Origin: CAVZCC01 sp963773765
GTDB lineage: Bacteria > Actinomycetota > Acidimicrobiia > Acidimicrobiales > Microtrichaceae
Reading direction: 5' to 3'
DNA length: 64,000 bases
Assembly: GCA_963773765.1 (NCBI GenBank)
Contig: CAVZCC010000005.1
Span: forward strand, 1-64,000
A program made the position numbers and the translations under genes. Below, piece by piece: positions 53,561 through 62,311 of this stretch; position 1 is the stretch's first letter, and each line of letters opens with the position of its first letter. The notes below the pieces were generated by a model. It saw only the letters and a program-made list of their open reading frames with translations, made no database searches and was not told the DNA's origin.

Positions 53561-54487
53561 ATGTCGGCGATGGAGGACGACGACCGGGAGGGAACCAAGG
53601 TGGGTGAGCCCGCCCCCCCGGCGCGGGCGCTGTCCACCGGCCGGGCCCTGGTCCCGGTCCCCGCCCCGGAGCCCGAGCCGGAGGAGCGACCCGAGCCCCG
53701 GCTGTCGGACGTGGACGAGTGGGGCCGGTCGGAGCACATGCGGGAGCTGGCCCGCAAGCTCTACGACCCGATGTACCGGAACTGGTTCCGGGCGGAGTGG
53801 GAGGGGCTCGAGAAGATCCCCACCGACGGCGGCGCCCTGCTGGTGGCCAACCACGCCGCCGCCATCCCGTCCGACGCCCCGGTGATCATGCACGGCATCG
53901 AGACGGAGCTGGACCGGCCCGTCTACGGCCTGGCCGACAACTTCTTCCGCACCCTGCCCGGTGGTCGGCACCCTGTGGTCCCGCCTGGGCGGCCTGCCCG
54001 GCCCACCCCGACAACGCCTACCGGCTGCTGCGCGAGCAGAAGCAGCTGGTGCTGGTGTTCCCCGAGGGCTCCAAGGGCCCCGGCAAGCTCTACAACGAGC
54101 GGTACCAGCTGCGGCGCTTCGGCCGGGGCGGGTTCGTCGAGATCGCCATGCGCGCCGGCGTGCCCGTCGTGCCCATCGCGGTGATGGGCGCCGAGGAGTC
54201 CATGCCCATCGCTGTTCCGGATCCCGCAGCCTGGCCAAGCCGCTCGGCGCCCCCTACGTGCCCATCACCGCCAACATGCTGCGCCTTCGGCCCGCTCGGC
54301 ATCGGCATGTACTTCCCGGCCAAGTTCAAGCTGCGGGTGCTCGACCCGGTCCACTTCGACGTGCCCGCCGACCAGGACCGCTACTCCAAGTCGCCGGGTC
54401 ATGGACGAGTCCGAGGCCATCCGTGACCGGATCCAGGAGGCGCTGTACGACATGCTCCGCAACCGTCGCTCGGTCTGGTTCGGGTGA
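53561..54487 (+). CDS. PlsC-like lysophospholipid acyltransferase (frame breaks)
   Basis: Phospholipid-synthesis-type acyltransferase. A Pro/Glu-rich N-terminus of about 45 residues is followed by ELARKLYDPMYRNWFRAEWE and the catalytic HX4D in LVANHAAAIPSDAPVIMHGI. The second block is LVLVFPEGSKGPGKLYNER and the third VPVVPIAVMGAEESMPI. The frame breaks near 53960, 54000, 54211, 54227, 54283 and 54402, each removed by deleting one G or C; that restores VVGTLWSRLGG, LFRIPSLAKPLGAPYVPI and AFGPLGIGMYF. The neighbouring epimerase gene begins 11 bases later. A similar acyltransferase beside a GalE-like epimerase occurs in mycobacteria (Rv0502/Rv0501). Confidence 0.82.
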
Positions 54488-54497
54488 GGTCGGACCG

Positions 54498-55642
54498 ATG
54501 AACGACTCCGGGGACCTGGTCCCACCCACGCCACTGGTCCAGCCCGGCGGCGACGAGCCGGGTCACGACGAGTTCACGGGTCGGTCCGCCCCGGCGAGCA
54601 CCGTCCCCGCCGGGTGCTGGTCACCGGGCTGGGCACCTTCTGGGGCGGCCGGGTGGCCCAGGCCCTGGAGGCCGACCCCGAGCGTCGAGGTCATCGTCGG
54701 GCTGGACACCACCGAGCCCACGGTCGAGCTGGAGCGCACCGAGTACGTCCGGGTCGACGCCAACTACTCGATCCTGGCCCGCATCGTGCGGGCCGCACAG
54801 GTGGACACGATCATCCACACGTTCCTGGTCGTGGACCCCACGCAGATGTCGCGTCGGGCCATGCACGAGATCAACGTGATCGGCACCATGAACCTGTTCG
54901 CCGCCGCGTCGGCACCGGCGTCCACGGTGCGCAACGTGATCGTGAAGTCCTCGACCCTGGTCTACGGCGTGCGCCCCGGAGGACCCGGTCTGGTTCACCG
55001 AGGAGACGCCCCGCTCCCGCACGCCCCGCACCTCGGTGGAGCGCAGCCTGGACGCGGTCGAGGGCTACGTCCGCGACTTCGCCGAGGACAACCCCCACGT
55101 CAACGTGGCCCTGCTGCGGTTCTCCAACGTGATCGGGGCCGACATCGAGACGCCGCTCACCCGGGCCCTGGAACTGCCGGTGGTGCCGTCGATCGCCGGG
55201 TTCGACCCCCGGTTCCAGTTCGTCCACGAGGACGACGTGGTGCGCTCGATCCTGTTCGCCCTCGGCCACAACCTGCCCGGCGTCTACAACGTGGCCGGCG
55301 ACGGGCTCCTGCCGTGGTCCGAGGTGGCCCACATCTGCGGCAAGCGCACCATCGCCCTGCCCCCGTTCGGCACCGGGCTCATCACCGCCCCGCTGGCCCG
55401 CCTCGGCCTGGTGGACCTGCCCGAGGAGTACCAACAGCTCCTGCGGTTCGGCCGCGGGCGTCGACAACCGGCGCCTCAAGGACCTGGGCTTCCGCTACGA
55501 GTACACCTCGGCGCAGGCCGTGACGGCGTTCATCGAGGCGGTCCGACTGCGCAGGACCGTCGGCAACGACGCTCCCGCCTACCGCTACGAGCGCGACGTG
55601 GAGCAGTTCTTCCGCCACTCCCCCGCCGTCGTCCGGGACTGA
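54498..55642 (+). CDS. NAD-dependent epimerase/SDR family protein (frame breaks)
   Basis: Extended SDR with a Rossmann N-terminus: RVLVTGLGTFWGGRVAQALE (GXXGXXG-like), VEVIVGLDTTEPTVELERTE, VDTIIHTFLVVDPTQMSRRA, HEINVIGTMNLFAAASA and NVIVKSSTLVYG (Ser of the catalytic triad; the usual YXXXK appears altered). VNVALLRFSNVIGADIETPL, QFVHEDDVVRSILFALGHNL and GVYNVAGDGLLPWSEVAHIC follow. The frame breaks near 54608, 54684, 54977 and 55455; removal of one base at each restores ADPSVEVIVG, RPEDPVWFTEETPRSR and GVDNRRLKDLGFRYEY. Repaired length is about 380 residues. Pairing with the acyltransferase suggests a lipid or envelope role. Confidence 0.8.
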
Positions 55643-55672
55643 CCCCACCGCGGCCCCGCGGGCGGTGCCGGC

Positions 55673-56914
55673 TCACGTGCCGGCGGTCCGTCGGGCCAGG
55701 TCCGCGACCCGCTCCCGGATGGATGCCCAGGTGTAGGACGCCCGCGAACAGCGCCGCCCCCTCGTCCGCCAGGCGCTGGCGGAGGTCGCCGTCGTCGAGC
55801 AGACGCACGCAGGCCGCGGCGAACCCGGGGGCGTCGTCGGCGACCAGTGCCGACCGCCCGTCCACGACCGGGATGCCCTCGCAGCCGACCGTCGTGGTGA
55901 CCATCGGCAGGTGGTTCGACAGCGCCTCCACCACCTTCAGCCGGGTCCCGGCCCCCACCCGGATGGGCACGACGGACACGTCGGTGCGGTCGAGCTCCTC
56001 CTGCAGGTCCTCCACCCGGCCCACCAGGTCGACCCCTGGCTCGCCCGCAGCCCAGCCGAGCCGCTCGCTGCCCCGGCCCACCACCCGGAACCGGACGTCC
56101 CCGCGGCCGGGCCCGCACGGCGGGCAGCACCTCCCGCACGAACCACTCGACCGCCCGGTGGTTGGGCTCGTAGTCGAGCGCACCGACGAAGCCGAGCGTG
56201 GGCGCCGCTCCCCGGAGGGCCCGGCGGTCCGTCACCGGCCGGTCCGGGGCGTCCGCCCCGTTGGGCACCACGACGGTGTTGGGGCACCCGCTGACGTTCG
56301 ACCGTCCAGCTCGCTGCAGACCACGACATGGTCCACCGAGGCCGCACCCCGCCGCTGCAGCTGGTCCCACCTGCGCTCGTCGACCAGGTCGAAGGCCCGC
56401 GACGTAGACCCACCGCGCCGATGGCCCGGGCCTGCTCCCCCCGGCCCGGCGTCCGGCTCGATGGCCGGCGGCATCCGCCGACGCAGCCGCAGGGCCAGGT
56501 GCTCGAGGTTGTCCAGGTCCACGACAGAGGGGACGCCCTCCAACAGGTCGTGGGTGTGCCACCACGGGTCCACGTCGGAGTACCAGACCAGGTCGTAGTC
56601 GTCGGCCCGCCACTGCGACAACGACCGCCGAAGAGCCGGACCAGTCGTAGGCCAGGACGCGGCGCGGCGCGGGGCCCCGCACCCACTCGGGGAACCAGTC
56701 CCGGGGACCCCGGGCCGGGCCGAGGGGCACCGGCAGGGTCCGTCCCACCGCCGGCCAGGGGCGAGGCCCCGGGCCCGGCCGCACCGGACAGGAGCGGGGC
56801 GCACACCTCCACCTCACCGGCCAGGCCGAGGCCGCCGATCACGTTGGTGAGCCGCTGCCTGTATCCGTCGGACGCCGGCCATGGGTACAGTGCCGCCACG
56901 ACCAAGGTCTTCAT
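55673..56914 (-). CDS. GT4-like glycosyltransferase (several frame breaks)
   Basis: GT-B fold. The N-terminus MKTLVVAALYPWPASDGYRQ, then RLTNVIGGLGLAGEVEVCAP, is the acceptor domain. YDLVWYSDVDPWWHTHDLLE, then VVDLDNLEHLALRLRRRM, resembles sugar transferases that start with a lengthy acceptor search. The donor domain has NTVVVPNGADAPDRPVTDR, LGFVGALDYEPNHRAVEWFV, RFRVVGRGSERLGWAAG, VDLVGRVEDLQEELDRTDVS and VVPIRVGAGTRLKVVEALSN. The end, in another frame, is YTWASIRERVADLARRTAGT. At least four one-base breaks (near 56760, 56640, 56305, 56110, 55740) separate these. The likely role is cell-wall or capsule sugar transfer. It is divergent from the enoyl-CoA hydratase by about 30 bases. Confidence 0.78.
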
Positions 56915-56944
56915 CTCGGCGCACCGTACCGGAGGGGCTGCTCC

Positions 56945-57700
56945 ATGGCACACGTCCACGTCGAACGCCGGGGCCGGGTCGCCGTCCTCACCCTGGACGA
57001 CGAGCGCCGACGGAACGCGCTCACCCTCGGGCTGTGCGAGGCCGTGGCGGGCGCCATGGACGACCTGGAGTCCGACGACGGGGTGGGTGCGGTGGTGGTG
57101 ACCGGCGCCGGGCCCGCCTTCTGCGCGGGCGCCGACCTGTCCCACCTGGGCGAGTCCCGCCGGGAAGGGCTCCTGGCCATCTACGAGGGGTTCCTGCGCA
57201 TCGCCCGGTCGCCGCTGCCCACGCTCGCCGCCGTCAACGGGGCGGCGGTGGGAGCCGGCATGAACCTGGCCCTGGCCTGCGACGTCCGCCTGGCCGGGCG
57301 ATCGGCCCGCTTCGACACCCGGTTCCTGGACCTGGGCATCCACCCCGGCGGGGGCCACACCTGGATGTTCCGCCGGATCGCGGGGCTGCAGGCCACCATG
57401 GCCGCGGTGCTGTTCGGCCAGGTGCTGGACGGCGCCGAGGCCGAGCGGGTGGGGCTCGTGTGGCGCTGCGTGGAGGACGCGGACCTGCAGGACGCCGCGG
57501 TGGCCATGGCGGAGCGGGCAGCCTCCATGCCCCCTGAGCTGTCCCGGGTGGTGAAGGCCACCATCCTGGACATGGACGCCGTCGACGACCACGACCAGGC
57601 GGTGGAACGCGAGCTGGTGGACCAGGTGTGGTCCATGGACCAGCCCGTCTTCGCCGAACGTCTGGCGGCCCTCCAGGCCCGCATCACGTCGGCCGACTGA
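56945..57700 (+). CDS. Enoyl-CoA hydratase/isomerase family protein
   Basis: 251 residues, crotonase fold. VAVLTLDDERRRNALTLGLC opens the fold. AVVVTGAGPAFCAGADLSHL is the oxyanion/CoA loop, and LPTLAAVNGAAVGAGMNLAL with ACDVRLAGRSARFDTRFLDL the second. In typical hydratases two Glu act. Here the first position reads GAGMNLA and the second region GIHPGGGHTWMFRRIAGLQA, in which the usual PE is replaced by HPG, so it may be an isomerase or an atypical hydratase. No partner genes of beta-oxidation are adjacent. The frame is intact. Confidence 0.87.
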   Translation: MAHVHVERRGRVAVLTLDDERRRNALTLGLCEAVAGAMDDLESDDGVGAVVVTGAGPAFCAGADLSHLGESRREGLLAIYEGFLRIARSPLPTLAAVNGAAVGAGMNLALACDVRLAGRSARFDTRFLDLGIHPGGGHTWMFRRIAGLQATMAAVLFGQVLDGAEAERVGLVWRCVEDADLQDAAVAMAERAASMPPELSRVVKATILDMDAVDDHDQAVERELVDQVWSMDQPVFAERLAALQARITSAD

Positions 57701-57812
57701 CCGAGGCGACCCACCAGAGAAGTTCCGGCCCGGTGTCGAAATCCGGGGGGACCGATCGACGTCATGGCACCGGCGCACCCCGCACCGGCCACGAGACCAA
57801 GGAGACACCCGC

Positions 57813-58163
57813 ATGCCCCAGTTCGCAGCCATCATCTACGAGTCCGGCCGCCCCGACCCGAGCGGGCCCGACTTCGCCTCCTTCATGGGCGGCTACATGG
57901 CGTTCGGCGAGCACGCCGGCGGTGCCATCGCCGGCGGCGCCGCCCTGCTGGGCCCGGAGACCGCCACCACCATCCAGGTGACCGGGGGCCCGGACGGCGA
58001 GGTCGTGCTGACCGACGGCCCGTATGCCGAGACCAAGGAGTTCCTGGGCGGCTTCTACATCCTGGACGCCGAGGACCTGGACGCGGCCGTCGGCCTGGCG
58101 CGCCGCATCCCCGCCGCCTTCGACGGCGGCCGGGTGGAGGTCCGCCCACTCATGCCGATGTGA
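57813..58163 (+). CDS. DGPF/YCII-family protein
   Basis: 116 residues. MPQFAAIIYESGRPDPSGPD at the start, VVLTDGPYAETKEFLGGFYI in the middle (the DGPF/DGPY motif) and ALDVRR-like VGLARRIPAAFDGGRVEVRP at the end are typical of the DGPF family. It lies 32 bases upstream of an ECF sigma factor of the ECF42 type, and such pairing is known in many actinobacteria. The role is regulatory or enzymatic but unproven. Confidence 0.9.
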   Translation: MPQFAAIIYESGRPDPSGPDFASFMGGYMAFGEHAGGAIAGGAALLGPETATTIQVTGGPDGEVVLTDGPYAETKEFLGGFYILDAEDLDAAVGLARRIPAAFDGGRVEVRPLMPM

Positions 58164-58195
58164 GCGGACGGACCGGCTGAGACGGCACGGGCCCC

Positions 58196-59479
58196 GTGCA
58201 CGAGACCCTCGAGGAGATCCTGCGGGTGGAGGGTGGCCGCGTGCTGGCCACCCTCTGCCGCATGACCGGCGATCTGGACGCGGCAGAGGACGCCCTGTCC
58301 GACGCCGTGCTCGAGGCGCTGCAGCAGTGGCCGGAACGCGGCATTCCCGAACGGCCGGCGGCGTGGCTCACCACGGTGGCCCGCCGCCGGGCCCTCGACC
58401 GCTTCCGCCGTGACGCGAAGCGCCCCGGCAGGGAGGAGCGGGCCATGCTCGGTGCGCAGCACCCGTTGCTCACCGAGCAGGACCCGTTGCCGTGGTCGAC
58501 GGTCCGCGACGACCAGCTCCGGCTCGTGTTCACCTGCTGTCACCCCGCGCTGGCGCCGGCGGCCCGGGTGGCGCTCGCGCTCCGCACCCTGTGCGGGCTC
58601 ACCACCCCGGAGATCGCCCGGGCCTTCCTCGTTCCCGAGCCGACGATGGGCCAGCGCATCTCCCGGGCCAAGGCGAAGATCCGCGCGGCGCGGATCCCCT
58701 ACCGGATCCCGCCCGATGCGGAGCTCCCCGGCCGGCTGTCCTCGGTGCTGGCCGTCCTCAACGTGGTGTTCACCACCGGACACCACGCCCCGGCCGGAAC
58801 CGAGCTGACCCGGGTGGACCTGGTGGACGAGGCGGTGCGACTGGCCCGACTGCTGGTGGAGCTGATGCCGGACGAGCCCGAGTGCCTGGGGCTCCTGGCC
58901 CTGTTCCTGTCCACCGCGGCCCGGCGCTCCACCCGCACCGATGCCGGCGGGGACCTCGTCCTCCTGGCCCAGGCCGACCGGTCCCGGTGGGACCACGACG
59001 ACACCGCGGAGGCGGTGGCGCTGGTGGAGGCGGCGCTGCGGCGCGGCCGGCCCGGCCCGTTCCAGCTGAAGGCCGCCATCTCCTGCCTGCACTCACTGGC
59101 CCCGGACCACGACGGGACCGACTGGGCCCAGGTGGTGACGCTGTACCGGACGCTGGAGTCGATGGAGCCATCGGTGCCGGTGCGGGTCAACCGGGCCGTG
59201 GCCGAGGCCGAGGTGTCGGGGCCGGAGGTGGGCCTGGCCCTGGTGGAGGAGGTGCAGGCGGAGCCCGGTGCGGTCCGGTGGCACCTGTACCACTCGACCC
59301 GGGCCGACCTGCTGCGGCGCCTGGATCGTCCCGAGGACGCCGCCGCGGCCTACCGGGCCGCCCTGGCGCTGGACCCCAACGAGGTGGACGCCCGCTTCCT
59401 GCGGCGCCGCCTGGCCGAGGTCAGAACAACCAGTTCGTCAGGAGCTCGTCCCGGCGCAGGTCCCACTCCTCGCGGGTGA
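58196..59479 (+). CDS. ECF42-like RNA polymerase sigma factor with long C-terminal extension
   Basis: 427 residues with a GTG start. Sigma2: LCRMTGDLDAAEDALSDAVL, then RPAAWLTTVARRRALDRFRR. Sigma4: LALRTLCGLTTPEIARAFLV, then MGQRISRAKAKIRAARIPY. After residue 170 comes a helical extension of about 250 residues (from LSSVLAVLNVVFTTGHHAP through LLVELMPDEPECLGLLALFL to YRAALALDPNEVDARFLRRR) with a TPR-like end. That length and the DGPF neighbour identify the ECF42 type, which lacks a separate anti-sigma factor and is thought to use its extension for control. The end overlaps the convergent GNAT gene by about 58 bases. Confidence 0.92.
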   Translation: MHETLEEILRVEGGRVLATLCRMTGDLDAAEDALSDAVLEALQQWPERGIPERPAAWLTTVARRRALDRFRRDAKRPGREERAMLGAQHPLLTEQDPLPWSTVRDDQLRLVFTCCHPALAPAARVALALRTLCGLTTPEIARAFLVPEPTMGQRISRAKAKIRAARIPYRIPPDAELPGRLSSVLAVLNVVFTTGHHAPAGTELTRVDLVDEAVRLARLLVELMPDEPECLGLLALFLSTAARRSTRTDAGGDLVLLAQADRSRWDHDDTAEAVALVEAALRRGRPGPFQLKAAISCLHSLAPDHDGTDWAQVVTLYRTLESMEPSVPVRVNRAVAEAEVSGPEVGLALVEEVQAEPGAVRWHLYHSTRADLLRRLDRPEDAAAAYRAALALDPNEVDARFLRRRLAEVRTTSSSGARPGAGPTPRG

Positions 59480-60017
59480 TGGCGTACCGGATGTGGTCCT
59501 CCCACACCCCGTTGATCTCCAGGTAGCGCACCGCCACCCCCTCGTCGCGCAGGCCCAGCTTCTCCACCACCCGGCGACTGGCCGTGTTGCGGGGGATGAT
59601 GGAGATCTGGACCCGGTGCAGGAGCAGTTGCTCGAAGGAGAACCGCAGCACCGCGACCACGGACTCGGGCATGTAGCCCCGGCCGGCCAGCGCCTCGTCG
59701 ATCCAGTACCCGACGTACGCGTTCTGGTGGGCGCCCCGGTGGATCGAGTTGATGTTGACCTCACCGGCGAACGCCCCGTCCACGAAGATGCCGAACCCGT
59801 AGCCCGTGCCCAGTTGGATCTCCCGCATGCGCACCGAACACCGGGCCGAGAACGCCTGACGGTCCTCCACCGTGTCGGGCTGGCCCGGGATGCGTCGCGG
59901 CTCCCAGCGGGTGAGCCAGTCGTCGCAGCGCCGGCGGACCTCCCGCCACTGCTCGAAGTCGTGCACGGTGACCGGGCGCAGGAGCACCCGGCGACCCGTG
60001 AGGGTCACCGGGGACAT
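59421..60017 (-). CDS. GNAT acetyltransferase, RimJ/RimL-like
   Basis: 198 residues. TGRRVLLRPVTVHDFEQWRE starts the fold. IFVDGAFAGEVNINSIHRGA, then NAYVGYWIDEALAGRGYMPE with the acetyl-CoA loop (GRGYMPES), then VQISIIPRNTASRRVVEKLG and YLEINGVWEDHIRYAITREE, match ribosomal-protein-alanine N-acetyltransferases (RimJ-like), although the true substrate may differ. Start ATG at 60017; a longer upstream frame exists. The frame is intact. Confidence 0.88.
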   Translation of the reverse strand: MSPVTLTGRRVLLRPVTVHDFEQWREVRRRCDDWLTRWEPRRIPGQPDTVEDRQAFSARCSVRMREIQLGTGYGFGIFVDGAFAGEVNINSIHRGAHQNAYVGYWIDEALAGRGYMPESVVAVLRFSFEQLLLHRVQISIIPRNTASRRVVEKLGLRDEGVAVRYLEINGVWEDHIRYAITREEWDLRRDELLTNWLF

Positions 60018-60078
60018 GGTCGGATCCGGCAGGGGCTTGCGGCGCAACACCGGCGGGAGCCTACCCACGACGGCCGTT

Positions 60079-60993
60079 TCACCCGAGTTGGGACATGACG
60101 AGACCGTCCAGGATGTCCGCCTCCGACACCAGGCACTCCTCGAACCCGAAGGCCCGGAAGACACCGACGAGCACGCACAGGCCGCCGACGATCACGTCCG
60201 CCCGGGCCGCCTCCAGGCCGGGATTGTGCTTGCGGTCCTCCAGCGACTCGGTGGCGAGGGTCCGGAAGACGTCCTCCGCGGCCTCGTTGGTGAGCACGAA
60301 GTGGTGGATGCCGCTCCGGGTCGTAGGTCGCCAGGCCCTGCTCCACCGCGGCCACGTTGGTGATGGTGCCGGCCAGGCCCACGAAGCGGTTCGCCCCGGC
60401 GGCCTGCGGGCAGCTCCCGCACGACGTCCGCCAGGTGCAGCTCCACCTCCGCCGAGGCAGTTGGAGAGCTCCTCGGGCAGCGGTGGGTCGTGCTGCAGGT
60501 ACTTCTCGGTCATGCGGACACAACCCATGTCGACCGAGATCGAGCCCTCCAGCCGGGAGGCCCCGACGGCGAACTCCGTGGACCCGCCGCCGATGTCCAC
60601 GACCAGGAAGGGGCCGTCGGCCGGGTCCAGGTCGGCCGTGGCTCCCGCGAAGGACATCGCGGCCTCCTCGTCACCGCTCAGCAACTCGGGGCGGGCCCCC
60701 AGGATCTCCTCCGCCGCACCCAGGAACTCGTCCCGGTTGGCCGCGTCGCGGGACGCCGACGTGGCGGCCATGCGCACGGTCCCGACCCCGTGGCGGTCCA
60801 TCTCGGCCCGGTACTCGCGCAGGACCGCCAGGGTCCGCTCGATGGCCTCGGGGTCCAGGCGTCCGGTCCGGTCCACGCCCTGGCCCAGTCGGGTGATGCG
60901 CATGAGGCGCACCGCCGGGGTCCGCCCGTCGGAGATGAGCAGCCGGGTGGAGTTGGTCCCGCAGTCGATGGCGGCGTACAGCGGGTCGGTCAT
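60079..60993 (-). CDS. ppx: Ppx/GppA exopolyphosphatase family (frame breaks)
   Basis: Actin-fold phosphatase acting on polyphosphate or pppGpp. LYAAIDCGTNSTRLLISDG is the phosphate-1 loop. RMAATSASRDAANRDEFLGA, then GDEEAAMSFAGATADL and PFLVVDIGGGSTEFAVGA, the second phosphate loop, then VDMGCVRMTEKYLQHDPP follow. The end FVLTNEAAEDVFRTLATES, then GLCVLVGVFRAFGFEECLVS and DILDGLVMSQLG, completes it. The middle (near 60330-60470) changes frame about three times. Start ATG at 60993 overlaps the stop of the DUF501 gene. In mycobacteria DUF501 (Rv1025) likewise precedes ppx1 (Rv1026). Confidence 0.88.
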   Translation of the reverse strand: MTDPLYAAIDCGTNSTRLLISDGRTPAVRLMRITRLGQGVDRTGRLDPEAIERTLAVLREYRAEMDRHGVGTVRMAATSASRDAANRDEFLGAAEEILGARPELLSGDEEAAMSFAGATADLDPADGPFLVVDIGGGSTEFAVGASRLEGSISVDMGCVRMTEKYLQHDPPLPEELSNCLGGGGAAPGGRRAGAARRPPGRTASWAWPAPSPTWPRWSRAWRPTTRSGIHHFVLTNEAAEDVFRTLATESLEDRKHNPGLEAARADVIVGGLCVLVGVFRAFGFEECLVSEADILDGLVMSQLG

Positions 60994-61484
60994 GACGGGG
61001 TTCCCTCCCTGGGGTCGGCGAGCTGTCGGTCCACCCAGCGGCCCACCGGGTCGTCGCCCCCGGCCAGGAACCAGGCGTAGTGGGCATGCAGGCACTTCAC
61101 GCCCACCCGGGTGCCGCCGACGCCGAAGTCGGGCGCGGCCCCTGGTGGTCGGTCGGCAGCTCGGCCTGGCGCTCCGCGCCGTAGCGGGCGTGGGCGGCCG
61201 CGAGCTCGTCGGGGTCCACCTCCGCCTCGGCCCGGTCCACCCCACCGGCGGCCTCCAGCGGTCCCGATGCGCCGGTTGAGGTCACGGTCGACCAGCCAGT
61301 AGCGGGTGGGCATGGGCGTGCCGTCGTCGAGGAGCGGGTGGTTGCGGATCACCACCGGCTCGCCTCGGGGCCACGGACCACCACCTGGAACCGGCGCCTG
61401 CGGCTCCCGGCCCAGCAGCTCGGCCACCGCGGCGCGGTCCGCCTCGGTGGGGCTCCCGGGGTCGGTGCGGGCCGACCCGCTCAT
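60990..61484 (-). CDS. DUF501 family protein (frame breaks)
   Basis: About 165 residues. AAVAELLGREPQAPVPGGGP and VVIRNHPLLDDGTPMPTRYW are the DUF501 entry, followed by LVDRDLNRRIG. After breaks near 61265 and 61140 it continues LEAAGGVDRAEAEVDPDELA and PDFGVGGTRVGVKCLHAHYA with WFLAGGDDPVGRWVDRQLAD. The HAHYAWFLAGG segment is diagnostic. Function unknown. Its start overlaps the stop of the CoxG-like gene and its stop the start of ppx (ATGA at both), so the three are translated together. Confidence 0.85.
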   Translation of the reverse strand: MSGSARTDPGSPTEADRAAVAELLGREPQAPVPGGGPWPRGEPVVIRNHPLLDDGTPMPTRYWLVDRDLNRRIGTAGGRRWGGPGRGGGGPRRARGRPRPLRRGAPGRAADRPPGAAPDFGVGGTRVGVKCLHAHYAWFLAGGDDPVGRWVDRQLADPREGTPS

Positions 61485-62256
61485 CCCTGTCGACGCCGCA
61501 GGATCAACCGCAGGAGGAGCAGCAGGACGACGGCGGCCACCACGGCGGGCAGGGCCCGCTTGAGCACCGGGGTCCCCGCGGCGTCGAGCAGGTCCACCGG
61601 CTCGGGCTCCGGCAGGTCGAAGGTCCGGATGGCCGGCCGGTCGTCCTCCACCGGCGCGGTGGGTGCAGCAGGTGCGGTGGGTGCAGCAGGTGCGGTGGGT
61701 GCAGCAGGTGCGGTGGGTGCGGCGGCGCGGCCGACCCGTTGCCGTTGCCGCCCGAGCCGGCGTTGCCCGTCGCGCCGGCCGGCGTGTCCGCCGGTGTCCC
61801 GGCCGGTGTGTCCGACAGCACGGTGGTCCGCAGGTTCTCCGCGAACTGGTCCATGAGCTTGGCCGACACGTCCGCCATCACGCCGCGGCCGAACTGGGCC
61901 ACCTTGCCGGTCACGGTCAGGTCGGTCGAGACGGTCACCCGGGTGCCGGTCGCCGTCCGGGATGAGCGTCGGCGGTGATGACGGCGGTGGCGTTCCCCTG
62001 GCCCCGGGTCTCACGGCCCTCGGCCCGCAGCACCACCCGGCGGGCGTCGGGGTCGGACTCCACGAAGGTGGCCTCGCCCTTGTACTGGGCGGTGATCGGA
62101 CCGACCTTGACCTTGACGATGCCCCGGTACTCGTCGCCCTCGACCTCCTGGAGCTGGGCCCCGGGCAGGCACGGCGCGATCGTCGGGCACGTCGGTGAGC
62201 ACCTCCCAGGCACGGTCGACGGGGATGTCGACGGTGAACTCGTTGCTCAACTCCAT
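61481..62256 (-). CDS. CoxG-like SRPBCC protein with C-terminal membrane anchor (frame breaks)
   Basis: MELSNEFTVDIPVDRAWEVL begins an SRPBCC fold. IAPCLPGAQLQEVEGDEYRG, then VKVGPITAQYKGEATFVES and ETRGQGNATAVITADA and TDLTVTGKVAQFGRGVMADV and LMDQFAENLRTTVL match the CO dehydrogenase subunit G family. A Pro/Thr/Ala linker built from an 18-bp repeat follows, and one C-terminal membrane helix (PAVVAAVVLLLLLRLILRRR). CoxG is associated with the maturation or membrane attachment of CO dehydrogenases; recent work links it to quinone handling. Frame breaks near 62180, 61960 and 61735 are probably errors. No cox structural genes are in the window. Confidence 0.82.
61660..61716. repeat. 18-bp tandem repeat in the CoxG-like linker
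   Basis: GGGTGCAGCAGGTGCGGT occurs three times in tandem followed by a partial unit. On the minus strand it encodes repeats of Thr-Ala-Pro-Ala-Ala-Pro. Being a multiple of three, copy-number change would preserve the frame. Confidence 0.85.
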
Positions 62257-62311
62257 GATCGGGACCTTTCGCAGGCGGGGCGCTCCGAACGCTACCGCCT
62301 GCGGTGGCGGG

